Source of the DNA: Ypsolopha sequella
Taxonomy: Eukaryota; Arthropoda; Insecta; Lepidoptera; Ypsolophidae
Assembly: GCA_934047225.1 (NCBI GenBank)
Contig: OW203991.1
Coordinates: 4,154,001-4,218,000 of the forward strand
Reading direction: 5' to 3'
Length of the DNA stretch: 64,000 nt
Position 1 is the stretch's first letter. The number at the start of each line of letters is the position of its first letter. Both the position numbers and the translations under genes were made by a program. The notes beneath the pieces are model-generated. The model searched no databases and was not told where the DNA came from. It was given only the letters and a program-made list of their open reading frames with translations. Of the stretch, positions 10,790 through 22,155 are shown one piece after another.

Positions 10790-10946
10790 ATATTCTGTAC
10801 TAGCTTCATCCTAATCTTAGACTATTGTGATTAATATGTAATTATAAGTACTAGTTTTAAGTTAATAGTTATTATGTACCTATATGTTGCTTTTCCATGT
10901 ATTCTTTTTGTCCCCAAATAAATTTCTTTCTTTCTTTCTTTTTTCT
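10790..10946 (+). repeat. Possible LINE 3' untranslated end with (TTTC)n
   Basis: TTGTCCCCAAATAAATTTC followed by a TTTC microsatellite (about 10924-10946) resembles the 3' end of insect LINEs that finish in AATAAA-type sequence. No coding part is attached; a tentative call. Confidence 0.4.
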
Positions 10947-11036
10947 TTACTTTTTTACGCTTAGTACAATTTTCTTTATGTAAGTAAGTCTATTTTATTA
11001 AGTAAAACATTAAATTCGTTTGTCTCAGCGATCATG

Positions 11037-11447
11037 AGAATTTCCATAGCTTAATTTCTAAAAGTATTTTTTTTTTTCAGTGGATATACGAGTACTTACG
11101 CTATTAATTTAGGACATAGTTTTAATAATTTTTGGTATATAAATTAACCATTATTTTTTATGATTTTTTAAAGATGTGTCCGATATGACGTCACTTGAGA
11201 ATTTTAGACATTATACTGATTGTGATGGGTGATTGCTTATAAAATAGTGGTCTGTCTCTGTCTGTCTACTCATCTGACAAATCAGTTGGAAGCAAATTAT
11301 TATAAATTTATCTTGATAGCAAAGGACACATTTCTAAACAGCCATTTCTCAAGTGACGTAACACGAAGGCAAATGGAAGTTGCAGCGTTTTCGTAAAAAT
11401 ATTCATCATCATGGGGTTTTTTAGACTCCAAGTTCTAAAACACAGCT
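11037..11447 (+). repeat. Dispersed repeat R400, copy 2
   Basis: Matches 6122-6492 and 28563-29155. It retains ACAGCCATTTCTCAAGTGAC uninterrupted at about 11338-11357, which serves as the empty site for the LINE tail inserted in the copy at 28.8 kb. Confidence 0.8.
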
Positions 11448-12213
11448 AACAGTTATAACCTAATTAAATCAAAGCAAATCTTTTATTAACTGCCATAATA
11501 TAACAATGCTGAAGACCTTAATAAAATAAAAATAAAACATTAACTAGATTTTTCCGGTTAAATTCAATAGACTCAATCGAGCGACAGAGACAGCAACACT
11601 TATTTGGTACCAAAATGTTTACGTACCCAAGCCGACAGTCAACTGTTTACTAGCAAAATAATTTGTAAGACCACAGTAAATTAATTTAGAATGTTTCCAT
11701 TGGCATCAAATACTAGTGTTGTTGTACTGTTTACGTACAAACAGAGAGTGAGTGCAAACGTTTTTGTTTGGCTTAGCGTTCTCCCGTACTATTAGTTGAA
11801 AGGCTACTTTTACCCGACCACGGCAATACCAAAGGAGGTATGCCTTATAGACCAAACCACTGAATACAAAAGATAAAGGTGCCACCATTGGCGTAAAAAA
11901 ATGCGGATGCAGTTTCGCTAACAACAACCATAGACTAAGTATTACTGCGTAGACCAACATATTCATATTCATTTATTCAGTAAATTACATCGTCAATATA
12001 CAGTAAATACATCAAGGTACATATTTTGAAGTAAGTACAATTTAAATTAATAATAAAATGTTATTTTACAATAACGCTGTTATTTATAATAAAACAAAAA
12101 TGTCAAATTACAAATAGGTATGTCACATTATTCAAAATTAAATTATTATGTCAAATAAATTCAGGTAACAATCCAAATATAATATGTCAAATAGATTCAG
12201 GTAAAAATCAATA
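11448..12213. other. Gene-free stretch
   Basis: A single copy of CATAGACTAAGTATTACTGC near 11930 matches the terminal repeat of the fold-back element at 41468. The minus-strand frame at 11706-11972 is not recognised. Confidence 0.4.
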
Positions 12214-12473
12214 TACAAGGTGACTTTTTGATCATCGTCCAAATTCATACTGGTGGCTTGGTAAGTGATCAGTATCATGGATCAATAACAATTTTGGTGA
12301 AATTCGTAAAATGAAATTTCGACTCCCCATAGTGATTCACTCGGGACTGGAACTAAATTTCTATGGGAAGCCGAAATTTCATTTTACGAATTTCACAAAA
12401 ATTGTTACTGATCCAAGATACTGATCACATATCAAGCCTCCAGTATGAATTTGGACGATTATCAAAAAGTCAT
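12214..12473. repeat. Fold-back MITE, family M68, right tip lost
   Basis: Left end TACAAGGTGACTTTTTGATC is intact. The right arm ends ATCAAAAAGTCA, after which the family sequence CCTTGTA is missing. Confidence 0.82.
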
Positions 12474-12494
12474 GGGTTATTGGTATTATTGTAC

Positions 12495-13151
12495 TGAGGC
12501 GAACACTACAATTTTTAGATTTTTGTGTCTGTTTGTCTATCAGGCCGAGATAAATAGTCGTTGCTTAGCCTAAGTCCGTACTCATGCTTCCCTAAGCATT
12601 ACTTTTTTATTTTGGAAAACGGGGTAAATCAACATGAGGTTCCTGAGGAAGATCATCAACTTCTCTAAAGAATCCCAGTAATCTTTCGAAGTCATTATCC
12701 ATTGTTTACAGTTATTATTATGTTTTACAAAGTTTTCGTGACAACAACAGATCACATCTACAAGAGTCAAGAACTACAACAGTTGTCACAGATTACTATT
12801 TTGTTCTAAGAACGTGCGTAAGCATCGAATATAGCGTACTCGGTCTCGGCTAAGAATTAGTCCGATTTGCGCGACTTAGCAGATTACCAAGCACTGTCTA
12901 TGATAGACAAATCGATTCTTAAGCAAGTGCTTTCGCTAAGACTCGTTCTTAGAATCGACTATTTATCTCGGCCTCAGTATGTTCCGCTTTAACTCGAGAA
13001 CCACTCCACGGATTTGGATGCGATTTTCTTTAATGTCATCGTAGTAGCCCTGGTCCACATATAGGCTATATAGGTGTTGATAAAGTAACGGCCAAGCTGA
13101 AAACGGGGCAAAGATGCAATAAACGCGGGCGGAGCCGCGGTTGAAAGGCTT
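12495..13151. repeat. Dispersed repeat interrupted by a fold-back element
   Basis: Left part AACACTACAATTTTTAGATT and right part CTTTAACTCGAGAACCACTC ... CGCGGGCGGAGCCGCGG look like two halves of one lepidopteran-type repeat (the GCGGGCGNAGCCGCGG end is shared with 57226-57265). They are separated by the fold-back element at 12542-12974. Confidence 0.5.
12542..12974. repeat. Fold-back element with AGGCCGAGATAAAT ends
   Basis: Ends AGGCCGAGATAAATAGTCG and CGACTATTTATCTCGGCCT are exact inverted complements. The interior of about 400 bp holds no open gene. Confidence 0.8.
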
Positions 13152-13171
13152 AGTTTATTTATATTATAAAC

Positions 13172-13858
13172 GGTTCACCTCAATAACTATTTTTGATCGG
13201 GATAGCCGACCAGTTTCAGCAGATTCAGGCCAAAGATTTCAAAAGTTTAGATCAGCTCTGGTACCTAAAATCTATTGCATTGTTTTTGAATGTGTGCGTT
13301 AACATAATGCCGACGACGCGCGCACAATATCAGTGCGCAATCTGTCTATCTACGGTCAGCAAACTGATCAGACTACTAAAGTCGTAAAAATTCAAATTTT
13401 TCAGTGCACTTAAGGCGTTTAACTATCACTCTGTTTAGATGAGCACTGATTCCAAACGTGTGAGCGGCACCCATTTAAAGGTGGAAACATTTTGGTGCTG
13501 TCATAGTACGGTAAGGGCTTATCTTTACTTTTGAAATCTTTGATTCAGACTACTTTCTTCTGGGTGACTGAACATTTGGTGGAAACATTTTGGTGCTGTC
13601 ATAGTACGGTAAGGGCTTATCTTTACTTTTGAAATCTTTGATTCAGACTAACTTCTTCTGGGTGACTGAACATTTGGTGGAAACATTTTGGTGCTGTCAT
13701 AGTACGGTAAGGGCTTATCTTTACTTTTGAAATCTTTGATTCAGACTACCTTCTTCTGGGTGACTGAAGATGCTTCCGCCGCGCCGGTTCCGCGTGCGCG
13801 CACGCAACGTCTCGTCGCGGAAGCGTCTTCCGATCAAAAATAGTTATTGAGATGAGCC
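13172..13858. repeat. TIR element carrying a 98-bp triplication
   Basis: A perfect 22-bp inverted repeat containing CAATAACTATTTTTGATCGG occurs at 13179-13200 and, inverted, at 13830-13851, with weaker pairing extending outward to about 13172 and 13858. The interior is about 630 bp. GC-rich segments flank the triplication (13310-13330 and 13770-13830). Confidence 0.78.
13481..13774 (+). repeat. Three 98-bp tandem units
   Basis: GTGGAAACATTTTGGTGCTG begins at 13481, 13579 and 13677, giving an exact 98-bp period. The units differ by only a few bases (for example CTACTTT, CTAACTT and CTACCTT before CTTCTGGG), so the duplication is recent. Confidence 0.93.
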
Positions 13859-15085
13859 CTTTTGCAATAATCATAACACAATCTATTGTATTGTAATATG
13901 TATCTACCTATTATAGTAGTGTTGTATCTGCTAACATTGAGTCTGCCTTTGCCGATCATGTTTATTTCATACTCGATATTTACAATAATGATATCGTGTA
14001 CCCAGCAAACAGATAATAATTGTAGCTAAAAACTGTGATCTTGAGTGTCAGTCAATATTCAATAATAACTATATAGGTACTGACATACTATACTTATTAC
14101 CTAGTTCAAGTAGCCAAGGTAACTAAACCCTTATCACCTATGAATAAGACTCAACTACAGTAAACAAATAGTGTGACCATACATTAGCGACAAAGAAACA
14201 AACGAATTGATATAGTCAGTAAACTGAAAAGTAACCCTTAAGCTAACTGCATACGAACCTATGAAAACGAATAAGTAAGTTGGGCAGCCAGTGTGTTCTT
14301 TCTGAGTAATTTTCCATACACACGCGACACAGATGGCGTGCACGTCGCAATGCGCTAACGATCTGCGCAAATACAATTATTGTGCGCAAACGCATGGCCG
14401 TTGTGAAGGGTGGATTTTTGTTATCGATCAATGGTTTAAAATATTGTAGCAATCATTTAACTATAATTAGTCGTCTGACACGTACATTCTTAGGATTTAC
14501 TAGAAGAGTAGAACAGATTTAGGTCTATGGTCACAGAATAAAAATACTACGTACTATGGTTTAATATTTATCCAACTACCCTAGCTCCCGAATTCCCGAA
14601 AACGGGTTGGCTTAAATCCTAGAAAAATTAAAAAGTCGCGCAACTTTAGTTGAAATAAACCAACATAAGTAGCTATTAAAATGTACACTACCTACTTATT
14701 TTCCTATGAAGGAAGATTGAATCTGGGGGCACGCACGGTAGTGCCCTCACCAAGACTAGCCAAAAGTAGCAGGGCACTACGTACCTTTCGAACCCTTATG
14801 GCTTATAGTTTCGGTTTGGATAACACTAGAGCGCCATTCTCAAGATAAGATGTGTGTGTGCGGACCGACCGCGATCACCACCCAGCTATGGTTGTGAGAT
14901 GCTTACCTATTGCTACTATAATTTAAAATAAGTACCGAACTCCGCAATCACTAATAAACCCTATGGGTTTATGTTGATTGTGCATTTTTGTAACTAGGTT
15001 AAGATTTTTGAAAATAAAGAAAAATATTTAAAAAAAAGTTATCAGATAATGGAACACCTTTAGTTTGCTTGTAGAGTTAGGCCTT
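13859..15085. other. Gene-free stretch
   Basis: No coding signal or shared repeat recognised. Overlapping minus-strand frames at 14155-14452 are unremarkable. Confidence 0.4.
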
Positions 15086-15089
15086 TTAA

Positions 15090-16254
15090 CCCGGCGCCAA
15101 TGACGCGAAAATAATTTCAAAAACGATGACCCCGGGTCATAATGACCAAAATTTCATCATTCATTTTTTAGGAAATTTAACAAGTCATCTTAATTTTAAT
15201 TACTGTCTATATAAAAAGGGTTCTTTACTGAGCTAATAAATTAAAAATAAAACTAATACATTGTAAAATTATTTTTTTTATTAATTATTTGACAACACAT
15301 GCAAAATCATCTAGAAAAACACAACGTGTTCTAATTGTTAGTTTTTGGTAAAGATTTCTTAGTAATAATAAGAATCAACAATTTTATCTAGTAATAAAGA
15401 GATCAAATCAACTTCTTATCATGCATATATAATGAGATCAGTCATCTACTGCATCATTCAGGGCCATGAAACTGCTGCAATTATTGCAGTATAGAATCAA
15501 ATGGTCTGGTCATATGTAAATGCGGCATGCCTGACAAGTATGAGATGTTTTCTTATCTTTTTTGGACGGACATACTTGACGTCTCTTGCGAGTTCCTGGA
15601 ACTTTTTGGGGAGGTTCTTCAGTAGGTTCACTGACGAAATCTGCGATTCTTTTGCGCAACTGACGAGGTAAATTTACACGTGCCTTGCGGATTTGTAAGT
15701 GCTCGTGTACCAAATAACGTCCCAGTGTTTTAAGGAAATGTCGCCTTTTCGTTTGTGTATCGTTGTTATTAGCCCGATATATTATGTTAGCATTTTTGCC
15801 CGATATGTTCAGCATTGCATAGAATTGTCACTATTACGTTCTGATAAGTGGTCCTCAATGTCAATGTCTGAAGCAGCCTGGGATTCTTCACTGTCGGAAT
15901 CCGACTCTTCTAGCAACACCAAAATTCTTGCTGGGTCGTTTGACAAAGACATTTTGACTAAAATCTTAAAAAAGAACAACATAAAATTAACACTAAATAC
16001 TAAATAAGCGAATAAAAGTAAGTCACAAAATCACCGCGCCATCGATGAGGCTTGGTCATATTTACCCGTTTTAATTTAACGCACGTGTATATTGCTGCGC
16101 AAGTGGCGTCGCATTGAGCGGGCCAACGGGGCAGGTAGAGGGAAGCTATATATCCAGCTACACAAACGCTCGAACCAATAAATGAACGCAAAAAAAATAT
16201 ATAAACGTTTAAAAATGCCTCGGGTCAATATGACCCAGCGTCAATGACGCCGGG
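15090..16254 (-). mobile_element. piggyBac-type transposon, internally deleted
   Basis: A 1165-bp element bounded by TTAA on both sides (15086-15089 and 16255-16258), the target site duplicated by piggyBac elements. Left end CCCGGCGCCAATGACGC and right end GCGTCAATGACGCCGGG are inverted, imperfect copies (17 bp). Just inside, CCCCGGGTCATAATGACC and GGGTCAATATGACCC form a second inverted pair. The element contains the two ends of a transposase gene on the minus strand (15438-15952) with the catalytic middle missing. It is therefore non-autonomous, though its ends look mobilisable in principle. Confidence 0.93.
15438..15952 (-). pseudogene. piggyBac transposase remnant: N and C ends joined
   Basis: From ATG at 15952 the first frame reads MSLSNDPARILVLLEESDSD and continues acidic (EESQAASDIDIEDHLSERN) to a stop after 47 codons at 15809-15811. 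This fits the acidic N-terminus of piggyBac-type transposases. A different frame, entered at about 15827, reads QFYAMLNISGKNANIIY, then RRHFLKTLGRYLVHEHL and a basic stretch. These correspond to the last part of the DDE transposase region and linker. It ends in a cysteine-rich tail (CQAC ... H ... CNNC) followed by a stop at 15438-15440. Within that tail an in-frame TGA at about 15508-15510 sits where the CxxC...C spacing suggests a cysteine codon, one base away from TGC. Several hundred residues, including the catalytic aspartates, are deleted between the two parts. Not functional as a transposase. Confidence 0.88.
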
Positions 16255-16258
16255 TTAA

Positions 16259-17309
16259 AGGCTCAATATGAGATTTCATAACTTGTTTAACAGTAAAAGC
16301 GCAGAGAGCTTGTGAGTCTTGGCAACCTACTTTACATAAAATGATGGTGGGATCAAGCTATCAAAATTTGTTTTTACGCTCTGGAGCAGTTTTATGTCAG
16401 TTACTTTGTACCTAAATAACAGAATAGTCAAATTGTCTTTCACTCTCGCCTCTCCATATTTCCTTTGTCCAACAACCGACAATGGCAGTTTTATAGTGCC
16501 ACCTACTCGACTAACAACTTGCACGAGTAAGCACGTTTAACATATAACAAGTTTCGCAATTACATGTGTATCGCTAAACAAGCCCGCGTTAGCTGAATAT
16601 CAGAAATCTCTGCGGACATCAATTGGAAACTCAAACAGTGAAGTAGTTTTGAAGCTTCCTTCACTTCAGGAGAGTACTTGAGCCAGTAGGTGCTATAAAA
16701 TGGAATTTAGAAACCCTATACTGTAGCACGTTTTCACACAGATGATAGTGCTCAAGTGAATCGAAGCCACGCTCAGTGCAATTTTTTTTATGTGAAAATA
16801 AAAGCAGTGCAGCACAGTTTAAAATTTTTTCTTGTGGATGAATAAAACACTTTTATTACTTCACTATTTGCCAAAAAATATATATATTTGTTATTGAAAA
16901 CTTTCTCCTTTAATTTTACTAAGTCAGTCTGCAGAAAAAGAGCATTATTTAGCATAAAATAATTATTTTTAAAATTTGATCTATATACCTTGAGGTGAGA
17001 TGTAAAATCAACATCTAAAACTGTCTTTAGAAAATTATTGTGTCCATTGATTTTGTGCACTTTAAACATTATAATTCAACAAGACGTGATCGTACTCCAT
17101 CATTACTGTTCTTTAATGTTAATCATTACCTAACCGAATGGGTTGATTGTACCTCCAAATTTGGCATATTGCAGCGATTTCATTAATAAATCCAATTACG
17201 AAAAGTTTATTTTTTATTTAGGAACACCAACAAGAAATACAATAAACTTACTTAAATAGAATAAACTGTAAAGTTAAATAGCTATTTGTTTTCTTAATTA
17301 AAGGCATCC
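16259..17309. other. Gene-free stretch
   Basis: AT-rich with only unrecognised short frames (16327-16524 and 16788-17069, minus). No shared repeat detected. Confidence 0.4.
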
Positions 17310-17320
17310 ACATCATGCAC

Positions 17321-17524
17321 GTGATAACCGTTGGGGCCGTAAGGCATTGGAATGGAGACCACGTACATCAAAGCGTAGCGTAGGCCGCCCTCGTGCACGC
17401 TGGACTGACGATCTGAAGGACGTTGTGGTTGGCGGCTGGATGAGGATGACTGAGAACCGCCAAGAGTGGCGTAATATTGGGGAGGCCTATGTCCAGCAGT
17501 GGACGAATACGGGCTGATGGATAG
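17321..17524 (+). mobile_element. RTE-like LINE tail with 11-bp TSD
   Basis: A 204-bp 5'-truncated copy of the same LINE as 2138-2526, reading RDNRWGRKALEWRP ... RWTDDLKDVV ... GEAYVQQWTNTG and ending in GATGGATAG. The direct repeat ACATCATGCAC at 17310-17320 and 17525-17535 brackets it exactly. The coding frame of this short piece is uninterrupted, but it lacks all catalytic motifs. Confidence 0.92.
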
Positions 17525-17535
17525 ACATCATGCAC

Positions 17536-17924
17536 CAGTTGAGACAATTATGAAACATTCTTATACTAATAGGAGCATTTACTACTCGTATATATTATAT
17601 AAAATGTGAAATTAAAACTAGGTTAACAATTCTGTGCGAAGAATTTTTAAAAATAACAGGGTAGGTACCTACTTATTTTATACTTATTTCATCTCTTGTT
17701 CATTTTCACTTGCCACCGAACAAGCCTGATGTAAACGAAGCTCGGCTCAAAAAGGGCATCCATGGGTCACATTATAGCAGACTCGATAATGCGTGGTCCA
17801 TCCCTGCTCATCTCATTAACACCTCCGTCTTCGAGCTGCCGACCTTTGATGTAACCTACTGGTTTCTTCATAGTCCAGAAATGGTTTGGCAGGTTTGACA
17901 TTCGAATTACACCGAATTCTCAAT
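17536..17924. other. Stretch with a small unrecognised open frame
   Basis: An open frame at about 17710-17898 (+) is more GC-balanced than its surroundings and reads PPNKPDVNEARLKKGIHGSH before running on to LPTFDVTYWFLHSPEMVWQ. I do not recognise it. It could be a retroelement fragment or chance. Confidence 0.25.
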
Positions 17925-18322
17925 TTTTAGGGTTCTGTAGTACCTAAAAGGTGCAAAAGGAACTTTATGATGAGACTCCGTTGTCCGTCCGTCCGTATGT
18001 CACGTCCGAGTGTTAAGCACCGTTAAAGATAAAGACATGAAATTTGGCACAAAAATATCATTAATTTGCTCACATATCATAGGGTAAAAAAATATATGAA
18101 AAATTTATATTGTTCAAAATATTTTCAAAACAAAAGTGAGAAAAATAAAAAATATTATCCTAAAAAAAATTACCGTAACATGTAAGCAAACTAATTCTAT
18201 TTTTGTGCTAAATTTCATATATTTATCTTTAACGGTGCTAAAGTTATGAGGCTGTGACATACGGACGGACGGACAACGGAGTCTCACTTTTGTACCTTTT
18301 AGGTACTACGGAACCCTAAAAA
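17925..18322. repeat. GGGTTCYGTA repeat, palindromic form
   Basis: Left end AGGGTTCTGTAGTACCTAAA and right end TTTAGGTACTACGGAACCCT are inverted, as are CCGTTGTCCGTCCGTCCGTA and GACGGACGGACAACGGAG and the TTAACGGTGCTAAAGTTATG-type segments inside. About 400 bp. The right half is the same sequence as the end of the large repeat at 57609-57738. Confidence 0.82.
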
Positions 18323-18426
18323 GCAATTCAGCTTCAATATTTCAAAACCGATTAAAACGAAACTGACACATGCTGATAGTTACCAAAAAAACTTTCTTTG
18401 TTACATAAAAAATTATATTACGATGA

Positions 18427-18587
18427 AGCTGATTCTGAAGGCATTAATTTTAGTTTAAATGCTGTCAAAACTAAACTTTCATCACTGCAAAATAGTTCAT
18501 GAGTGTTGAGAACAAAAGCTAAATTACTTTGGAAAAGTTCAAGTTTTGACAGCACTAAAACTAAAATTAAAGCCTTCAGAATCGGCT
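18427..18587. repeat. MITE family M18 (AGCYGATTCTGAAGGC), copy 1
   Basis: 161 bp. Ends AGCTGATTCTGAAGGC and GCCTTCAGAATCGGCT, with the pairing extending about 50 bp inward (TTTTAGTTT...GCTGTCAAAACT). Other copies at 20302-20443 and 31614-31773. Confidence 0.88.
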
Positions 18588-20108
18588 TTAGGGTGAAACA
18601 AAAAAAAAATGGGGTTTTTTCGAATCCATTTACTCCACTATAACGTCATCTACGTATTTAATTTTTGGGTAAATGTTTATTGAGTATTTGATTAAGATTC
18701 TCACTGAAGGAAACCGTGATGGGATGAAATTTTCTCGATAGAATTTAATTCCAAAAAGACATCTAGATTGGTTTATTTTTTCCTGTAATTCCGAAATCCT
18801 AACTAATTTCATTGTGAAATTGCATTCAAAATGTAGATATTATGTATTTGTAAAGTCTCCATGAAAATCTTATTGACAAAATAGCTTAGTACATTTTATG
18901 TTAATAAAAAACCGACTTTTTGCTACTTTTCCACGAATCCATCCCACTCGCACTGAGAGTATTTTCGCATATGGAGTAACAGGGACGCTAAAACTTTTAC
19001 GTAGCGCCTTCAAAATAGCTGAAGTTTTGCGTGCGTGGGAGTCGATTAGAAGAAGATAGACTTTTAAATAACAAAAGCGTTAGCAGCTGAAGTTAAGCTT
19101 TATGGATCCCATTAACAGTAAATCATCCGACAATAAGATATAGCCCCTTATCGTAAAGTAAACTTCACAGCCGCTTAATCCGAACTCCCCCGTTTAAAAC
19201 CAAACATTACGTATTCTATGTACACTATACTGAAAATACACAGATTATCAGTTTCAGAGGCAAATTACACAACTGCCAAGTGCTGAACGAAACCGAAAGG
19301 ACAAATATAAATATTATATGTTTATATATTGATAGAGCGGGGCGTTCGTCAAACACTTCGTTTGTGGTGTTAATATTAACTCTAGTTATCAACTGGCTTT
19401 CCAGTGTCAAGTGTAAGGTGGAGGTCAAGGTCATTGGCAGGATATTTTAGTTTCAGGTGTCGGAAAGTTGGAGATTTATTTTACAATTTAGCTTTGGCTT
19501 TGCGCACGACACTAGTGGGTGACGCAAGTGAAGTCTTATGTTACTAGCAGAGACAAAAGTAAAACAAAACATATTTTGTGTTTTTGCAATATTTTATTTA
19601 ATTAAAGTTAATACTTGCGATTGTCGGCTCTTGGTGAAACATCATCATTTTGGGTTTTGTTGTCATTCTTAGACAATGCTTATTATAAATTATTATGTTA
19701 TTCCCTTGAGAATGCCGATAAGGCGAAACTAGTTGGGGTTAATTTTGCTGTAAATTAAATTGTGAAACAGTACAAGTGTTTGTTTTCATCCATTTTATTT
19801 AATTAATTGTTCCTTGTAACCGTCGTTAATGTCATATTAGATTAAAATATAAATTTGATACGAAAGTATTAGAAATTTGAAAAAGGGCAATGTTAAAAGT
19901 ACCCGGAATAGAAGAGCTTGTATGACTAGATTGATGGATGTGGAAGAGGTGAAAGAGGTGTGTCAGGATCGTAGCAGATGAAAATCTGTAGTCTCTGGCT
20001 ACCCCTCTGTGAGACAGGCGTGCGTATATGTATGTTTTGTATGATTCGTATGTATGGTATTACAACTTTTTCTCTGAGTGTTTAATTATCCAAAAAATAT
20101 ATTGCACC
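18588..20108. other. Gene-free stretch with one shared repeat fragment
   Basis: 18905-19010 (minus) contains CGACTTTTTGCTACTTTTCC and CATATGGAGTAACAGGGACG, matching in inverse 53515-53620 and, more diverged, 38640-38740. The rest is unrecognised. Confidence 0.5.
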
Positions 20109-20292
20109 ACTAGCTTTTGCCCGCAGTTCCGCCGGCAATGGTTTCGTTTGTATTTTCCCGGGTTAAAAAGTATCTCACTTTTGTCACTCTCGGGCCCATA
20201 AACTATATCTATGCAAAAAATCACGTCGATCCGTTGTTCCGTGAAAGAAGGACAAACCAAGAAACACACTTTCCCATTTATAATAGGGGTAC
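20109..20292 (+). repeat. ACTAGCTTTTGCCCGC repeat, copy 1
   Basis: Begins ACTAGCTTTTGCCCGCAG and contains TTTCGTTTGTATTTTCCCG, GGCCCATAAACTATAT and GATCCGTTGTTCCGTG. A close copy lies at 33635-33826, and the same start occurs at 58104. A common lepidopteran SINE-like family; no coding. Confidence 0.75.
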
Positions 20293-20301
20293 AGATAATA
20301 A

Positions 20302-20443
20302 AGCCGATTCTAATAGTGCTGTCAAATCTAAATTCACTAATTGCAAAATAGTCCTTAAGAGTTAAGAACAGAATCTAAATTACTTTGGAATAATTTTATG
20401 TTTGACAACAATAAAACTAAAATTAAAGCCTTCAGAATCGGCT
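20302..20443. repeat. MITE family M18, copy 2
   Basis: Ends AGCCGATTCTAATAGTGC and GCCTTCAGAATCGGCT. The left arm has lost about 18 bp relative to the copy at 31614. Confidence 0.85.
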
Positions 20444-20863
20444 ACAATGTCAAAAATTACTTATAAATTGTACTTAATTAAAAAAGATTTGTTTTTTATT
20501 GATAATAAATAATGTACCTTTTTAATTGTACAGTGAATAAGATAAGTCTGTAATGCTGTGCAATATTTTTGATAAATAAATAAATAAATAAAAATAAATG
20601 TGTTTTTCCTTTCTTCCAACTTGAACTTTTGTTGCTTTATTCAGTGAGTAACGGATGAAACGGGAAAAATCTGCAAATATTTTCAATAATTTTTTTAATA
20701 TCTGCCGTAGCTGCCGAGGCTTATTTTTTAAACTATTTTTTTTTTTATTTTTTTTATTTTAGCTCATAATGTGCTTAGGTTTCTCGTTATGGTCTGCTTT
20801 TTGCCTGAAGTCTCTACATACTCGTAAAACGCTACTTACTACAGTTCGTAAAGTGGTTCACGA
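20444..20863. other. Gene-free stretch with (AAAT)n
   Basis: A TAAA microsatellite lies at about 20573-20595, and a T-rich run at 20728-20760. The preceding GTACAGTGAATAAGATAAG could be a retroelement 3' end, but this is not firm. Confidence 0.4.
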
Positions 20864-21208
20864 CAATTTTCATTCAAATTTGTGGGAACAAATAACGACG
20901 ACAAAAGTATTATCACATTTATCACAGTTTAAAAAATACTGTGTAATTATAATTTCGTTCTGTTACTTTTTCCTACACGTCCCATTAATTTTATAATCGC
21001 AAATAATCAGTTTTTTTACAAACAAAATGCTTTTACACTCTAATTTTGCTATTTATAACTTTTATACATTGGATTACAGCAAAATTATTTTGTAGATCAC
21101 TTTGTTAGTAAAAAACTGATTATTCTCGGGTGTAAAATTAATGGAACGTGTAGAAAAAAGTAACAAAATGTATTCGTTATTGGTTCCCACAAGTTTGTAT
21201 GAAAATTG
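20864..21208. repeat. Fold-back MITE with arms of about 110 bp
   Basis: Left arm CAATTTTCATTCAAATTTGT ... GTTACTTTTTCCTACACGTC pairs with right arm ACGTGTAGAAAAAAGTAAC ... ACAAGTTTGTATGAAAATTG. Central AT-rich loop. 345 bp, no gene. Confidence 0.82.
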
Positions 21209-22155
21209 GCTTCGACCATCCACCCTATAACATTAAATACGAGTTAATAATAATCAGTCCTTATGCAAATCTTAGTTTTCACTTCCAAAACAAGAGCCCA
21301 AATATTACCCAAACTAATCTAGGTATTACACTAAACGATCACAAAGTTGTGTGCCTATTTGATTCCGTAGAAAACACGGTATGAAGTGAACAAAGTTTAT
21401 CAAGGCAAACTCCTTGGTTGTGTTACCAAATATTATGTGTGCAAGCGCGGGGCTCGTGTGTGTTATGTGTACATAATGTGTGTGTTCCAGCCTTGTTTGT
21501 GTGCGTAGGGTACATATTTAGCTGAGCACAATAAATCCAGTTGGGCTGGCTCGACTTGGTCTAGGTTTCTTTGTTGTTAATCGCTTTTGTATCGTTGAAA
21601 CGTTAAAACTTTAGGCAAACCTCTTGTTTTTGAAGCTTTTAATGTCAAAATATCATCGTCACGTTCGGTTTCAGAGAACACGATATTCCATTTAAAATAA
21701 TATAAAGGCTAAATGGAAAAGACCTCTATAAAACAGGTCCCGAGAAAAACAAACTCTTGCGCAGCCGCTCTGCAAACAACATGGCGGCGATAAGGCGGCG
21801 GCCATCTTGGATTTAGCCGGATCGAGGTTACCGCGCCAGACTGTAAATTCAAATTATGACTTTATAGCTTTGTTTAACTAGGTTAAGTCATTACATAGGT
21901 ATTTATGAGATGGTAAACGTTTCTTATGATATGCACATAATTATCTACTGGTATGGAAACCATGTAAGTATATGTAATTAAATGTGTATTTACTTTCTAC
22001 ATACCTACTTAGGTATAGTACCTACATCTACTGAAATAAATTGTACCTGTTACCTTGCAATCCTTGCAATAAGAGTAGTCAAATCCCTAGCTAGGTATAT
22101 TTTTAAATTTTGCGTTGTCTAAGCTTGCGCTTGATTTTGTAAACTTGAAGTATCT
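21209..22155. other. Gene-free stretch
   Basis: Includes a GC-richer island at about 21750-21840 (ATGGCGGCGATAAGGCGGCG), not recognised. No other feature seen. Confidence 0.4.
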
